A DNA stretch of 42,259 bases from positions 1 to 42,259 of the forward strand of contig CAMCRD010000007.1 of NCBI GenBank assembly GCA_945877185.1, given 5' to 3'. Position 1 is the stretch's first letter; the number at the start of each line of letters is the position of its first letter. The notes under the pieces were generated by a model, which saw nothing but the letters and a program-made list of their open reading frames with translations, was not told the DNA's origin and searched no databases. Positions 8,543-16,850 of this stretch are shown piece by piece. This DNA is from Candidatus Finniella inopinata. Its GTDB lineage: Bacteria > Pseudomonadota > Alphaproteobacteria > Paracaedibacterales > VGCI01. The position numbers and the translations under genes were made by a program.

Positions 8543-9436
8543 CTAGTGCAGGAGAGATTCAACAGCCTCTATCGAAAAGCCTGTAACCTCACTCACTTCT
8601 TCAATGCTTGTCCCGTTAGCAAGCATCTTACGAGCCATATTCCTTATTTTTTCTTCGTACTTCTTTCTTTCTTCTTCCCTGCCTTTGAGTTCGCCTTTCG
8701 TTATAGCAGCTTGAAGTTCATCGCGGTCGCTGTACATCTGCTTCATATAAACGTAATAAGTGTTGCGCTCATCAGGCGTCATTTTTAAAATGCTTAACTT
8801 GTCGGCAACCCTTTGCATATAGGGGGAATGATATGTCTCTGGAATATCGTCGTATTTCAGCACATAAAGCCAATCATCCATTTCTTTTTCCAAGCGGTCA
8901 TTAAACAGGGGAACCGAGATAAAGAAATACTCCGGCAAGATATCTGTCGCATCGCAAATGATTTCCTTGGTTTTTGGATCTGTGATGTGAACTGTTAGCT
9001 TCTCTTTAGTTTCCATTTCCCGAATAACCGTTTGCCCATGATGGATTGCACCCTTTCCAACAGGAAAATACAGCAGGGAGATATGAAAGACTTTAACAAT
9101 TTTCATATAGTCCATCTGTTCTCCCAGATGGTCAACAATCAACCGCGAGGTATTAAAGCAAGCTTTGTGGATAAAGGAGTCCTTATATTGGCGTTCGATT
9201 TCAACGATATATTTATTGTGCTCATCATCTTCCACAACCAAATCCGCCAGGCTTCGTTTGCCCTTTTTGTTTTCCTTATTGCTTTCCGTATCCAACAAGC
9301 TGATAATTTTAACGTCTTTATACCCGTAGGACTTGAGCAGGGCGGAAATAAACCCCTCAACGATTTCATAATCGCCCTTGTCCTTGAGGAGGTATTTAAT
9401 TGCGTAGTCAAAGCTAATCAGCGGATGATCTGTCAT
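8543..9436 (-). CDS. Rpn-family / PD-(D/E)XK nuclease
   Basis: This 297-residue protein belongs to the Rpn/PDDEXK_2 family, whose members are DNA endonucleases that promote recombination and, in some cases, act in phage defence. The N-terminus FDYAIKYLL and the nuclease core are intact: D65 in SLADLVVED, then E79-x-E81 in YIVEIERQ. A C-terminal segment (about 265-297, MLANGTSIEEVSEVTGFS) is a helix-turn-helix-like tail common in the family. It sits on the phage coding strand between the TerS candidate and DUF1828. Length is normal, so it looks functional rather than a transposase remnant. Confidence 0.85.
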   Translation of the reverse strand: MTDHPLISFDYAIKYLLKDKGDYEIVEGFISALLKSYGYKDVKIISLLDTESNKENKKGKRSLADLVVEDDEHNKYIVEIERQYKDSFIHKACFNTSRLIVDHLGEQMDYMKIVKVFHISLLYFPVGKGAIHHGQTVIREMETKEKLTVHITDPKTKEIICDATDILPEYFFISVPLFNDRLEKEMDDWLYVLKYDDIPETYHSPYMQRVADKLSILKMTPDERNTYYVYMKQMYSDRDELQAAITKGELKGREEERKKYEEKIRNMARKMLANGTSIEEVSEVTGFSIEAVESLLH

Positions 9437-9531
9437 TTCCCATTCCTTGTTATCTTACGGTCGTTTGCATGTTTCTTAAGGTGAACATATCACAAAATAG
9501 CCTTTAAGGGGGAATTTTGTATTGTACAGAG

Positions 9532-9984
9532 CTATTTTGCTGGAACCTCAAACCGCTTGATCTCGAATATAGGCATCTCATCCTCCGGCGTTCCTTTCTG
9601 ATATTTGGGGTTGTTTGCCCTCACATACTCCAGCAATATTTTGTCGTTGAACTTCCGACTTTTCTTGACGATCTCCCCACGCTCTTCCACAACTTCTTCA
9701 AACCCGTGCATCGAGCGGCTGCACAAAAGCTCTTCGGCCTTCTTCGCAATAAACAGGTTCTGCTCCTCGACCAAATTCCGTAAAGCGTCATCTGCCTTTA
9801 AAAGGCCATTGATATCCAGCCACTCATATCCCAAGGCATCAGCCGCCAGCATTTCACCGCCTTGCCTGACGATCTCGTTCAGAAAAATAACGATGTTCCG
9901 CTTGTTCCCAAAAAAGTCTAGCGTTTGAGGCACAATGGCATCTATATGGGGATACGTTAGCCTCCTAACCTTCTTTTTATTCAT
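9532..9984 (-). CDS. candidate terminase small subunit
   Basis: This 150-residue protein has the TerS-like pattern seen in many small terminases: an N-terminal helix-turn-helix-like stretch (IVIFLNEIVRQGGEMLAADALG), a central long helix (ADDALRNLVEEQNLFIAKKAEELL), and the family-like tail GFEEVVEERGEI then KFNDKILLEYVRANNPKY, equivalent to the usual 'G..E.....G......YSD.LL...LKA..P..Y'. TerS binds the pac/cos site and loads TerL. The start has an AAGGAAAT site. It is on the right strand but separated from terL by Rpn and DUF1828. The alternative is a generic HTH phage protein. Identification is by pattern only. Confidence 0.6.
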   Translation of the reverse strand: MNKKKVRRLTYPHIDAIVPQTLDFFGNKRNIVIFLNEIVRQGGEMLAADALGYEWLDINGLLKADDALRNLVEEQNLFIAKKAEELLCSRSMHGFEEVVEERGEIVKKSRKFNDKILLEYVRANNPKYQKGTPEDEMPIFEIKRFEVPAK

Positions 9985-10320
9985 GCTATTTCCTTCTTGA
10001 TTGCCATTTAAAATACTTAAAATAAGGACAGACCACTTTATAAAGGGTTAATGCTCCCAATTTTTACGCGTCTTTTTACCCCCCTATACCCCCTAAAAAG
10101 CCGCATACCCCCCCTCTGTTTAGGACGCGAAATTGGTTTCATTGTTATCTATATGTTAGTGAAACTATTTTATAAAACATTATTTATTTGATTTAATTAC
10201 ATTATTTTAATACGAACACCTGATACTCTATCACCTTTCCTTTTACGTAGCTTCTTTGTGGCATTATGATACCATATAAGTCATCGCTGTCCCACTGGAA
10301 TTACAATTAGTGGATAACTA
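9985..10320 (-). other. 336-base intergenic region between DUF3987 and the TerS candidate
   Basis: No coding frame is supported here. The minus strand carries three G-tracts of 6, 5 and 7 bases (opposite the C-runs at 10079-10084, 10089-10093 and 10108-10114), two of which are followed by TAT or TATA. The operator-like motif at 10260-10280 also lies here. A phage origin or regulatory region beside the replication genes is a possible but unproven reading. Confidence 0.4.
10260..10280 (-). promoter_or_regulatory. second copy of the palindromic operator-like motif
   Basis: GGCATTATGATACCATATAAG matches the terL-upstream motif at 18 of 21 positions. It lies about 276 bases upstream of the TerS-candidate start, at the head of the packaging genes. 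Conservation of both half-sites, with a TATrAT-like centre, suggests a shared regulator or polymerase recognition site. Confidence 0.45.
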
Positions 10321-11829
10321 TTACTCTCTCACAATTCGCCAAACATCTTGACGGTGTATGCCTTTAATTTTACCTCCTTGCGGCAACCGGATCAGCCATC
10401 GATGGTCTTCCAGTATGCGGACTATTTTATGGGCTGTGCTTTTATCTTTGATTGCGTAAATGGATTTCTGGTAAATATCGGGTAATGAAATAATTGGGCA
10501 GTCCCACTTGAGATGAAGCCACGACAATAATTTTATCGCCAGTTGCAAATCAGGCGGGATATGGCATCCACCCACCAGCCTTAACGCTTCTGAGGCATAG
10601 TACTTGGCCAATGTTATTCCCTGTTCGAGGTTGTTGTGGTCAATCTCGGTTGCTTGGCTGTTTTCCACAAGGGTCAGGACGCCAGCCATCCTTGCCGCGT
10701 GTTCAGGCAGCTTGTTTGCCAATCCCTTGATGGGTTCCATTTCACCACCTTCAATAATCAACCTTTCGACGTAATCATGAAACTCGATCCAGACTTTTGC
10801 CGCTGTATCCGTGAACGTCAAAGACGGGAGATCCAATTCGTTTTGTTTTCCGTGGGCTAATGGCATCGGCATTTCTAAAATATCCATGAAATGCTTCGTA
10901 TAATTGGCTAGAATCTGATCTGCTTCAATGGGCGCTTTTTTATAGAATCGCGTTCCGGCTGCGGAGGCGGGAGCAATTATTAATAACCGCGATAAAAACC
11001 CCTGATTTCTTAAAAGGGGATCTGACAGGACTTTTTGAGCAATATAGGGTTGTATCATCAAATGCATGGAGACGCGACGTCCAGACATGATGCTGATCCC
11101 ATCTCCCGCCCGAATACGTTTGATGGGAACGCCATCCCATATTTGAGAGAGGGCAGATACAGTTTTGATTTTATGGTCGTCTGACATGCTATAGCCCCCA
11201 AAAAATTGACCGCCTTCTGTCGAAAAGACCCCGATACGGGGTTGCGCGTTTTGCAAAAGTTTACACAAACCCTCAAGGGTAGGCTCTTCACAAAGCAGCA
11301 TTGGCTTGAGGGGTTCACACGGAGCGGAGCCTAACCCATTGAGACAAGCTTGACGGGCTTGGTAGTTTGCATTGTGCTTTTTATCGTGCAGGATTCTCTG
11401 TCGCTCTTGATCCCATACGGCTTGTTCATTTTCCCATTGATCATGTTGGGATTGATAGCAGCTGCCTAAAGCTTTTTCATAATCCTTGATGGCCTGGATA
11501 GCTTCAGAATCGGCTGTGCTTTTTCTTTCGCCCGTCTCCGCAATAGAGAGAAAAAAATTGGATAAAGGACGCTTTTGACCGAAAGGAAGCGTTACGTCAG
11601 ATCGAGATTGCATAATAAGCGAGGCGGCGGCAAGTACGCTTTGGGCACAAATAGCTTGAGGGGTTCGGGTTTTCTGGTGAATAGCTATAACAACTTTGGA
11701 AAGGTAATCGCCTAATGCATGAACAGGATAGGGGATGGGGGAGCTATGGGCGGGATGCAAGGGTTGTGGGGGTTCGATCTTGAATTCTTCCGCTAATGCC
11801 AGAATTTCTTTGACTTGGGTTTGGGTCAT
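10321..11829 (-). CDS. DUF3987 helicase/primase-associated protein
   Basis: This protein of about 502 residues belongs to the DUF3987 family of phage/plasmid replication proteins. The ATG at 11829 (MTQTQVKEILALAEEF) is chosen because GGAGG lies 7 bases upstream; a longer frame reaches 11883. The domain begins with PYPVHALGDYL, and its P-loop-like segment is AETGERKST (about residues 100-108). The remainder has family features including RDFIxPY-like MHLMIQPYIA and the C-terminal winged-helix-like part with IVRILEDHRWLIRL. The N-terminal 86 bases overlap the upstream primase gene. A role in phage DNA replication with the Toprim protein is inferred from this pairing. Confidence 0.85.
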   Translation of the reverse strand: MTQTQVKEILALAEEFKIEPPQPLHPAHSSPIPYPVHALGDYLSKVVIAIHQKTRTPQAICAQSVLAAASLIMQSRSDVTLPFGQKRPLSNFFLSIAETGERKSTADSEAIQAIKDYEKALGSCYQSQHDQWENEQAVWDQERQRILHDKKHNANYQARQACLNGLGSAPCEPLKPMLLCEEPTLEGLCKLLQNAQPRIGVFSTEGGQFFGGYSMSDDHKIKTVSALSQIWDGVPIKRIRAGDGISIMSGRRVSMHLMIQPYIAQKVLSDPLLRNQGFLSRLLIIAPASAAGTRFYKKAPIEADQILANYTKHFMDILEMPMPLAHGKQNELDLPSLTFTDTAAKVWIEFHDYVERLIIEGGEMEPIKGLANKLPEHAARMAGVLTLVENSQATEIDHNNLEQGITLAKYYASEALRLVGGCHIPPDLQLAIKLLSWLHLKWDCPIISLPDIYQKSIYAIKDKSTAHKIVRILEDHRWLIRLPQGGKIKGIHRQDVWRIVRE

Positions 11830-12811
11830 AGGGAGCCTCCTGTAGTATATCGTTAAAATCTTTTTTTGAAGGAGGAACGGCAATCTTTACAAGACGCCCT
11901 TCATCAGCCCACTTCTGTGCGCTTGAGTGTGCAGCCCTTATTCCCGCTTCATCCGGATCAGCTGCAATGATAATGGTTTGTGCCAAAGGAACGGGTGGCA
12001 GGATCAAATGAGGCATGTTGGTTGCAGAAAGGGCAGCCCAGACGCTAACGTTAGGTGAAGCAGCTACAGCGACGCTCAAGGCTGTTTCAATTCCTTCGCT
12101 AATGATGAGCGTTTCTTGAACCTTGTTGAGAGGTACGCTACCCCCCCTTAATTGTCCCAACATCATTTTATTGGGTTCAACAGGGGCTTTTCCCGAGCCA
12201 TCGGGTTTAAGGTAAGTCCGGTGAATCCCGATGAGACGGTCTGGCCACCAAATAATGGCACCGACCATACATGGCCATTGGGTTTGTGTAGGCGTATGGA
12301 GGCAATCGGGGAGATAGCGAATGATGGGTGAAATCGACCCTGTTAGTCCACGGGAATGCAAATACCGTTCCACTATCGTATTCACAGAGGGTCTGCTTAA
12401 TGCCCATAGGCGCAAAAGGGAAGGGTTGTCTACAGGCGGCTGAGGTTCACCATGGGAGGGAACTTTAGATAACTTTAGATGAACTTTAGACGCTGGAGAT
12501 TGGCTAGAATGGCCGACTTTAGGGGGTTTAGGTTGTTTAGGTGCTTTGGTAGAGTAGCCAAAATAAGTATTTTGATAACCATTTGAATTATAGAGTAATT
12601 TTTTATCATGTAGTTCTTGCAAAATTTCTTCAAAAGAACATCCTGCATAACAATGCAACAACAATTTGCCGTCTTGACTTAATGCAATGGAAAGGCTTGG
12701 TGTCCGGTCATCATGGGCTGGACATAGGCATATCCAATTTTGACCAGATAGATGGGCTTTCCCGAGGGATTTAGCTACCTGGGCTATATCTTGAGATGTT
12801 AACGCAATCAT
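11744..12811 (-). CDS. CHC2 zinc-ribbon / Toprim primase-like protein
   Basis: This 355-residue protein joins a DnaG-type zinc ribbon to a Toprim catalytic domain. Ribbon ligands are visible as C30-P-A-H33 and C54/C58 (LLHCYAGCSF). Toprim motifs are E239 in IISEGIETALS and D285/D287 in IIIAADPDEAG; the end KKDFNDIL is typical of Toprim_3 proteins. It would synthesise RNA primers for phage replication. Its ATG overlaps the integrase stop (ATGA), so the two are translationally coupled, and its last 86 bases overlap DUF3987. The linker at residues 80-125 is rich in P/K/S and probably flexible. Confidence 0.9.
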   Translation of the reverse strand: MIALTSQDIAQVAKSLGKAHLSGQNWICLCPAHDDRTPSLSIALSQDGKLLLHCYAGCSFEEILQELHDKKLLYNSNGYQNTYFGYSTKAPKQPKPPKVGHSSQSPASKVHLKLSKVPSHGEPQPPVDNPSLLRLWALSRPSVNTIVERYLHSRGLTGSISPIIRYLPDCLHTPTQTQWPCMVGAIIWWPDRLIGIHRTYLKPDGSGKAPVEPNKMMLGQLRGGSVPLNKVQETLIISEGIETALSVAVAASPNVSVWAALSATNMPHLILPPVPLAQTIIIAADPDEAGIRAAHSSAQKWADEGRLVKIAVPPSKKDFNDILQEAPYDPNPSQRNSGISGRIQDRTPTTLASRP

Positions 12812-13965
12812 ATGATGACTTTCAGACTGCTTCCGATTTGGTTAGCGGCCTCAAGAAGCGGGTCGCCTACCAAATGGGCATACCTTTGCGTTGTTTGTAT
12901 GGTTTTATGCCCCAACAGCTTTGAAAGGTAATATAAGTCTACTTTTTGTTGAATGGCTGTCGAAGCAAAAGTATGCCTTAAATCATGAATCCTCACATGG
13001 GACAAATCAGCTTTCTTCCGAATACGGCACCATGGCTTCATTAAATTAACTAAGTGTGATTGATCTTTCTTTCCGTTAACAACATAAGGATTATTCCCTT
13101 CCCGAGGGCATGTTTTTAAAAGTTCCAGGGCTTCTGTCGCAAGATAGACAACTCTCGCTCCTGTTTTGCTGTCTGACAAATTCAGGCATTGCCGTTCAAA
13201 GTCAACCTCCTTCCATTGAAGAGTTAAAATTTCACCAAGGCGACATCCCGTAAGAATTAAAAGCCGGATCGCCAGAATTGCGGAAGGCATCGAAGTCCCC
13301 TTTTCTTCTTCCTCAGATAATGCAATAGCTAACCGCTTTAGTTCCTCTGAATTTAAAAAATATTCCCGTTTGTTTTCTCGGTTTTTGGGTATATGGCGGC
13401 AAGGGTTGGAACCATCAGTACGGTACTCCCACAACTCAGCCAGGTTAAGGGCTTTTGACAAAACGCTTAAAACGCGGTTGGCAGTAATAGGCATATGTTT
13501 TAAAGAGGAGTGAAGCCCCAGCACATCATCACGTGTTAAAGAAGCGACTTTAATTTTTCCTATTGATGGCAATATATGTATTCTCCATATCTGGCCATCC
13601 CTTTTTTGGCTCGATGGTTTTTTACGGGGGGCATGTTCGGCCATATACCGCGCAGCTAATTCGTTAATTGTTGGTTCTGTTGTCTTTGACCCGTCCTTTT
13701 TCTTTGCTGAAGGTTCTTTGCCATGGGTCAGGTCATTTAGCCATTTGCGAGCAATTTCGCGTGCCTCTTCGCACGTTATAACGGGGTGATTGCCAATCTT
13801 TCTCCAGCGTTGAATCCTGTTATGGTCACGGTACACCAAAAAATAACACCGCTTACCTTTCGGTGTAATTTTTGCTATAAATCCTTTGAGTTCGTCATCC
13901 CACAGTAAAAAATCCTTTTGTCGTGGTTTGGTTGATTCTACCAATCTCTTGTTTAGTTTTGTCAT
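12808..13965 (-). CDS. int: phage tyrosine recombinase (integrase)
   Basis: This 385-residue P4-type integrase catalyses site-specific recombination at a tRNA gene. The ATG at 13965 is chosen because AAGGAGAG lies upstream; a longer frame to 14007 lacks one. The N-terminal DUF4102-like part (KGFIAKITPKGKRCYFLVYR) and SAM-like core domain precede a complete catalytic set: R242 (TGCRLGE), K267 (DSKTGA), H327 and R330 (HDLRHTFAS), H353 (LLGHKT) and nucleophile Y362 (QRYAHL). It lies 175 bases inside a 3' tRNA-Met fragment, as expected for the integrase end of a prophage. Its stop overlaps the primase start, so integrase and replication genes share one unit. Confidence 0.95.
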   Translation of the reverse strand: MTKLNKRLVESTKPRQKDFLLWDDELKGFIAKITPKGKRCYFLVYRDHNRIQRWRKIGNHPVITCEEAREIARKWLNDLTHGKEPSAKKKDGSKTTEPTINELAARYMAEHAPRKKPSSQKRDGQIWRIHILPSIGKIKVASLTRDDVLGLHSSLKHMPITANRVLSVLSKALNLAELWEYRTDGSNPCRHIPKNRENKREYFLNSEELKRLAIALSEEEEKGTSMPSAILAIRLLILTGCRLGEILTLQWKEVDFERQCLNLSDSKTGARVVYLATEALELLKTCPREGNNPYVVNGKKDQSHLVNLMKPWCRIRKKADLSHVRIHDLRHTFASTAIQQKVDLYYLSKLLGHKTIQTTQRYAHLVGDPLLEAANQIGSSLKVII

Positions 13966-14139
13966 GACCCTTCTCTCCTTAATTGTTATCAAAAAAAACA
14001 CTAACAAACAACAATCAGAAGAGTCAACTCAAAACCCATATCAGGCTTATGAATTTTTCTCAGGACGGATGATTTTCTAGGTAAATAGCCACTATTTTTC
14101 TTCTGGCGCATCCATGAAAAAATCGCTATATTTGGAATA

Positions 14140-14189
14140 GCGGAATCATAATCCGCGTGTCGGGGGTTCGAGTCCCTCCCTCGCTACCA
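14140..14189 (+). repeat. 3'-half tRNA-Met(CAT) fragment (attR-like site)
   Basis: The sequence contains a complete anticodon stem-loop (GCGGA-ATCATAA-TCCGC), variable loop, T-arm (GGGGG-TTCGAGT-CCCTC), the 3' acceptor strand CCTCGCT and encoded ACCA. The expected 5' acceptor strand AGCGAGG and the D-arm are absent upstream. This is what remains at one end of a prophage integrated into a tRNA gene: the intact tRNA should be at the other end, left of this window. It is not a functional tRNA on its own. Confidence 0.85.
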
Positions 14190-14210
14190 GAGAATTCAAA
14201 GGTTTCAAAG

Positions 14211-14232
14211 GAATCTACTTTTCTGTAGATTC
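14211..14232 (+). other. perfect 8-bp hairpin after the tRNA fragment
   Basis: GAATCTAC and GTAGATTC pair perfectly around a 6-base loop TTTTCT, 21 bases after the tRNA CCA. No U-run follows, so intrinsic termination is doubtful; it may stabilise or bound the native tRNA transcript downstream of attR. Confidence 0.4.
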
Positions 14233-14386
14233 TAAAAATGTACCATATGTGTACCAAGCGATGGTCGAGTCTAACTATAAATAACCCGACTCCCCACTCA
14301 GAGAAAAATTGATCCCCTTTCTCAAGAAACTTTTAACAAATAACTGATAATCTAGATTTATGTATTTTATGCGGAGGGGTACGCTG

Positions 14387-16210
14387 ATGTTTATCCGTTT
14401 TCTTTTCATAGTCGCCTATGGTATTTTCTGCACCTACCCATTATTAGGGATGCAGGAGCGTCCAGATAAGCGACAAAGGGGAGATGAAGAATTCCAGCAG
14501 AACACCCCCTTACATCATCACAGTGAAATAAACCTTTTTCAGCATCCGGATAATCCTTTTATCTTTAGGATTGGTTTTGAATTTCAGTTAACAGGTGATC
14601 TTTTCCCTCATTATAAAGAAAATAAGTTATTCCAAAAGAAGTCTCTATTTAGCGTTCATTTTACGAACAAAAAACACAGCAATAGCAAACCTTTATGGCA
14701 TGTCGAGATTGATGGCTCCAATATTGAATTTGTCACTAAGCCTTTTTCATATCATGAAAAAGAGGATTTAGAAATTTGCTTAAAGAGTATTGAAAAAGCG
14801 TTTGAAAGTTTGCACGGATTTGTAATGAAAAACCGTGACCATAACCAAACTTCTTTTTCTGAGTGGGTGGCTGAACTTCAATTTATAATAGGTAAAAATT
14901 TCTCAGATAAATTAGAAATAGTTTGGACCGAAAAGAATGCTGATATTACCAAGGAATTGTACATGGTTTGCCCTATTAAACTACAACAAAATTGGCAAGC
15001 ACGCTTTCAGCCCCAAGCAACGCTCCAACATCCTTTAGAATACACCATTCCTATTGCTTTTGCTTTATTGGGATTTGATGATAGATGGACTATGTCACAC
15101 CTGCTAGGAGGGCTGCCTGACTATAATGTTGCGTCTGAAGATATTTTAAAAGATTTTAATAGTTTTAACCAAAACGTTAAAAAAAATGATTTGGTTAACT
15201 TTTATAAAAATAAAATGCATGGATTGTCTTTTCTGCACGCTTTAACCCTTGGCGCTATGACAATAGCTGAGCCTGAGCTACTTGAAGAATATAATGAACA
15301 GGTATCCCATGATCGAGTTGCTCAGGAAAGATCCCCTGAAGAACATGAAAATGCTTGTTTTTTATTTATAATTTCAAAGAAATTAGAGCAAAGCAACCAA
15401 GTTGATCCAAAAGATCGCATTACCCTTATGTCGAGGCGTCCCTTTTCTTCGATGTATTCTGATATCACTAAGATAGAAGGTAAAATTGATTATCCTACAT
15501 TCTTTACAGAGCATGTTCAAAACGGAAATGTCTATTTTTCTGATTTCCTTCAGGTGCCAAAAGTTTTTTCTAAAACAAATTATGCAGAGCAATTCTTTGG
15601 TGATAATGGTCTGCCTAGGGATCTCTCTGATCTTTCTGCACACTTTCAAAAAGATTTTTATCTTAAAAACAAATTAGTAATAGATGAACTGTTAAAGAAG
15701 GGTGTTGTTAGTACTACTATGATTAGAAATTTGAAGCTAGAGAATGCCCCAGATTTTAATATTTATTATGAATGGGCTATAAAAACTGTTGAGAAACCTC
15801 ATGATTCATATTTATCTCTATTCGTAGGACACGATGGTACCCCCTTGGCACACTGGAATACGGGGTTAGAATGCGATATGTTATCTCCTCCCTGGTTTTT
15901 AGATAAGGAAAACTCTATGGGAGGATATACAAAAGACGAAGAATATGATATAAAGGAATATGGTGAAGCGATAATAGAATATCGTGGGATAAATGACGCG
16001 GGTTCGTTTTTTATAAGTAAAGCTGGCATGCAGGGAATGATGGAGGGACGCTTCCTTACAGAACCTACCCAAATTGAAAGCCAAGGTATTAAGCTATTTG
16101 ATTTTTTAATAGAGTTTGGAAAAGATAATAATATTTTCAATGAAGTTAATATGGGATTGATCTACAGTTTGATGAAACAAAAAATAAAAGAAACAAAAAA
16201 TTGGCAATAA
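14387..16210 (+). CDS. exported amidoligase-like protein
   Basis: This protein of about 607 residues starts at the ATG 14387, which has GGAGGGG upstream (an earlier in-frame start exists at 14360). It has a signal peptide (FLFIVAYGIFCTYPLLG). The mature part shows the pattern of the Amidoligase_2/GCS2-like fold: RIGFEFQLTG near residue 60, WHVEIDGSNIEFVTKPF near 100, QPQATLQHPLEYTIPIAF near 205, LMSRRPFSSMYSDI near 345, and EAIIEYRGIN near 530. These enzymes form amide bonds with ATP. The first motif reads E-x-Q rather than the commoner E-x-E, so activity is uncertain. It is AT-rich and followed at once by a small lipoprotein gene. The family call is from fold pattern only. Confidence 0.7.
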   Translation: MFIRFLFIVAYGIFCTYPLLGMQERPDKRQRGDEEFQQNTPLHHHSEINLFQHPDNPFIFRIGFEFQLTGDLFPHYKENKLFQKKSLFSVHFTNKKHSNSKPLWHVEIDGSNIEFVTKPFSYHEKEDLEICLKSIEKAFESLHGFVMKNRDHNQTSFSEWVAELQFIIGKNFSDKLEIVWTEKNADITKELYMVCPIKLQQNWQARFQPQATLQHPLEYTIPIAFALLGFDDRWTMSHLLGGLPDYNVASEDILKDFNSFNQNVKKNDLVNFYKNKMHGLSFLHALTLGAMTIAEPELLEEYNEQVSHDRVAQERSPEEHENACFLFIISKKLEQSNQVDPKDRITLMSRRPFSSMYSDITKIEGKIDYPTFFTEHVQNGNVYFSDFLQVPKVFSKTNYAEQFFGDNGLPRDLSDLSAHFQKDFYLKNKLVIDELLKKGVVSTTMIRNLKLENAPDFNIYYEWAIKTVEKPHDSYLSLFVGHDGTPLAHWNTGLECDMLSPPWFLDKENSMGGYTKDEEYDIKEYGEAIIEYRGINDAGSFFISKAGMQGMMEGRFLTEPTQIESQGIKLFDFLIEFGKDNNIFNEVNMGLIYSLMKQKIKETKNWQ

Positions 16211-16227
16211 GACAAGGAGATATCAAA

Positions 16228-16749
16228 ATGTATATAAGAATATTATGTTTGTTGTTAGCAACCTTGCAATTAACCCCTGCGATTTTAGGGTGTGATTACA
16301 AATTATTAGGTTTAGAAGTAAACAGTTATGTCCGTAGTATGCAGTCGCCAAATAGCGTTTCTGTAAGTGTAGAAACGATTAAAAATGATCTCTTCTTTTT
16401 GAGTGATGAAGATAAAACAAGTCAAAAATATAAGGAAGAGGAAAATTTTAATCAGCTCTGCAAAACCATAAATTTGGAAATAAAAAATGAAAGATTTCTT
16501 GATTTTTTTGAAAAATGTAAGTCCATATATCATGATACAAATAATGTTGTAGAAAAATATGCAACACATATGCTTCTTGAAGCGGTTAGAAATAAATTTT
16601 TGGGTCAATTAGAGTATTTTAAGAAACTTGACATCTTTCACGAAAGTAGAGAAGCGACACAACGATTCAGCAACATATCTATCTCCCATAAGGGGTATGC
16701 TTATTGGCCCCAACCTTCTTACATAGGAACCAGCACGGGTTCCAAGTAA
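16228..16749 (+). CDS. small exported protein, probable lipoprotein
   Basis: This 173-residue protein starts at the ATG at 16228, with AAGGAGAT 8 bases upstream; it begins 17 bases after the preceding stop, so the two are probably cotranscribed. The N-terminus (ILCLLLATLQLTPAILGC) is a signal peptide ending in a near-consensus lipobox, with cysteine at about residue 22. The mature protein is helical and charged, with cysteines near residues 80 and 95, and no recognised domain. A partner role for the amidoligase-like protein is only inferred from adjacency. Confidence 0.7.
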   Translation: MYIRILCLLLATLQLTPAILGCDYKLLGLEVNSYVRSMQSPNSVSVSVETIKNDLFFLSDEDKTSQKYKEEENFNQLCKTINLEIKNERFLDFFEKCKSIYHDTNNVVEKYATHMLLEAVRNKFLGQLEYFKKLDIFHESREATQRFSNISISHKGYAYWPQPSYIGTSTGSK

Positions 16750-16850
16750 TAAAGCTTTGTCCTAATCGCCATCCTTAGCATTTATGAAGAGCGGGATACC
16801 GAGCTGATTCAAAAGACTTTTAGAAAATTCACTTCTTTAGGATAATTAAT

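Noticed and set aside
14140-14189. Functional tRNA-Met gene
   Set aside because: The D-arm and 5' acceptor strand are absent upstream.
14211-14232. Intrinsic terminator
   Set aside because: The hairpin is perfect but no U-run follows on either strand, so it is listed only as a hairpin.
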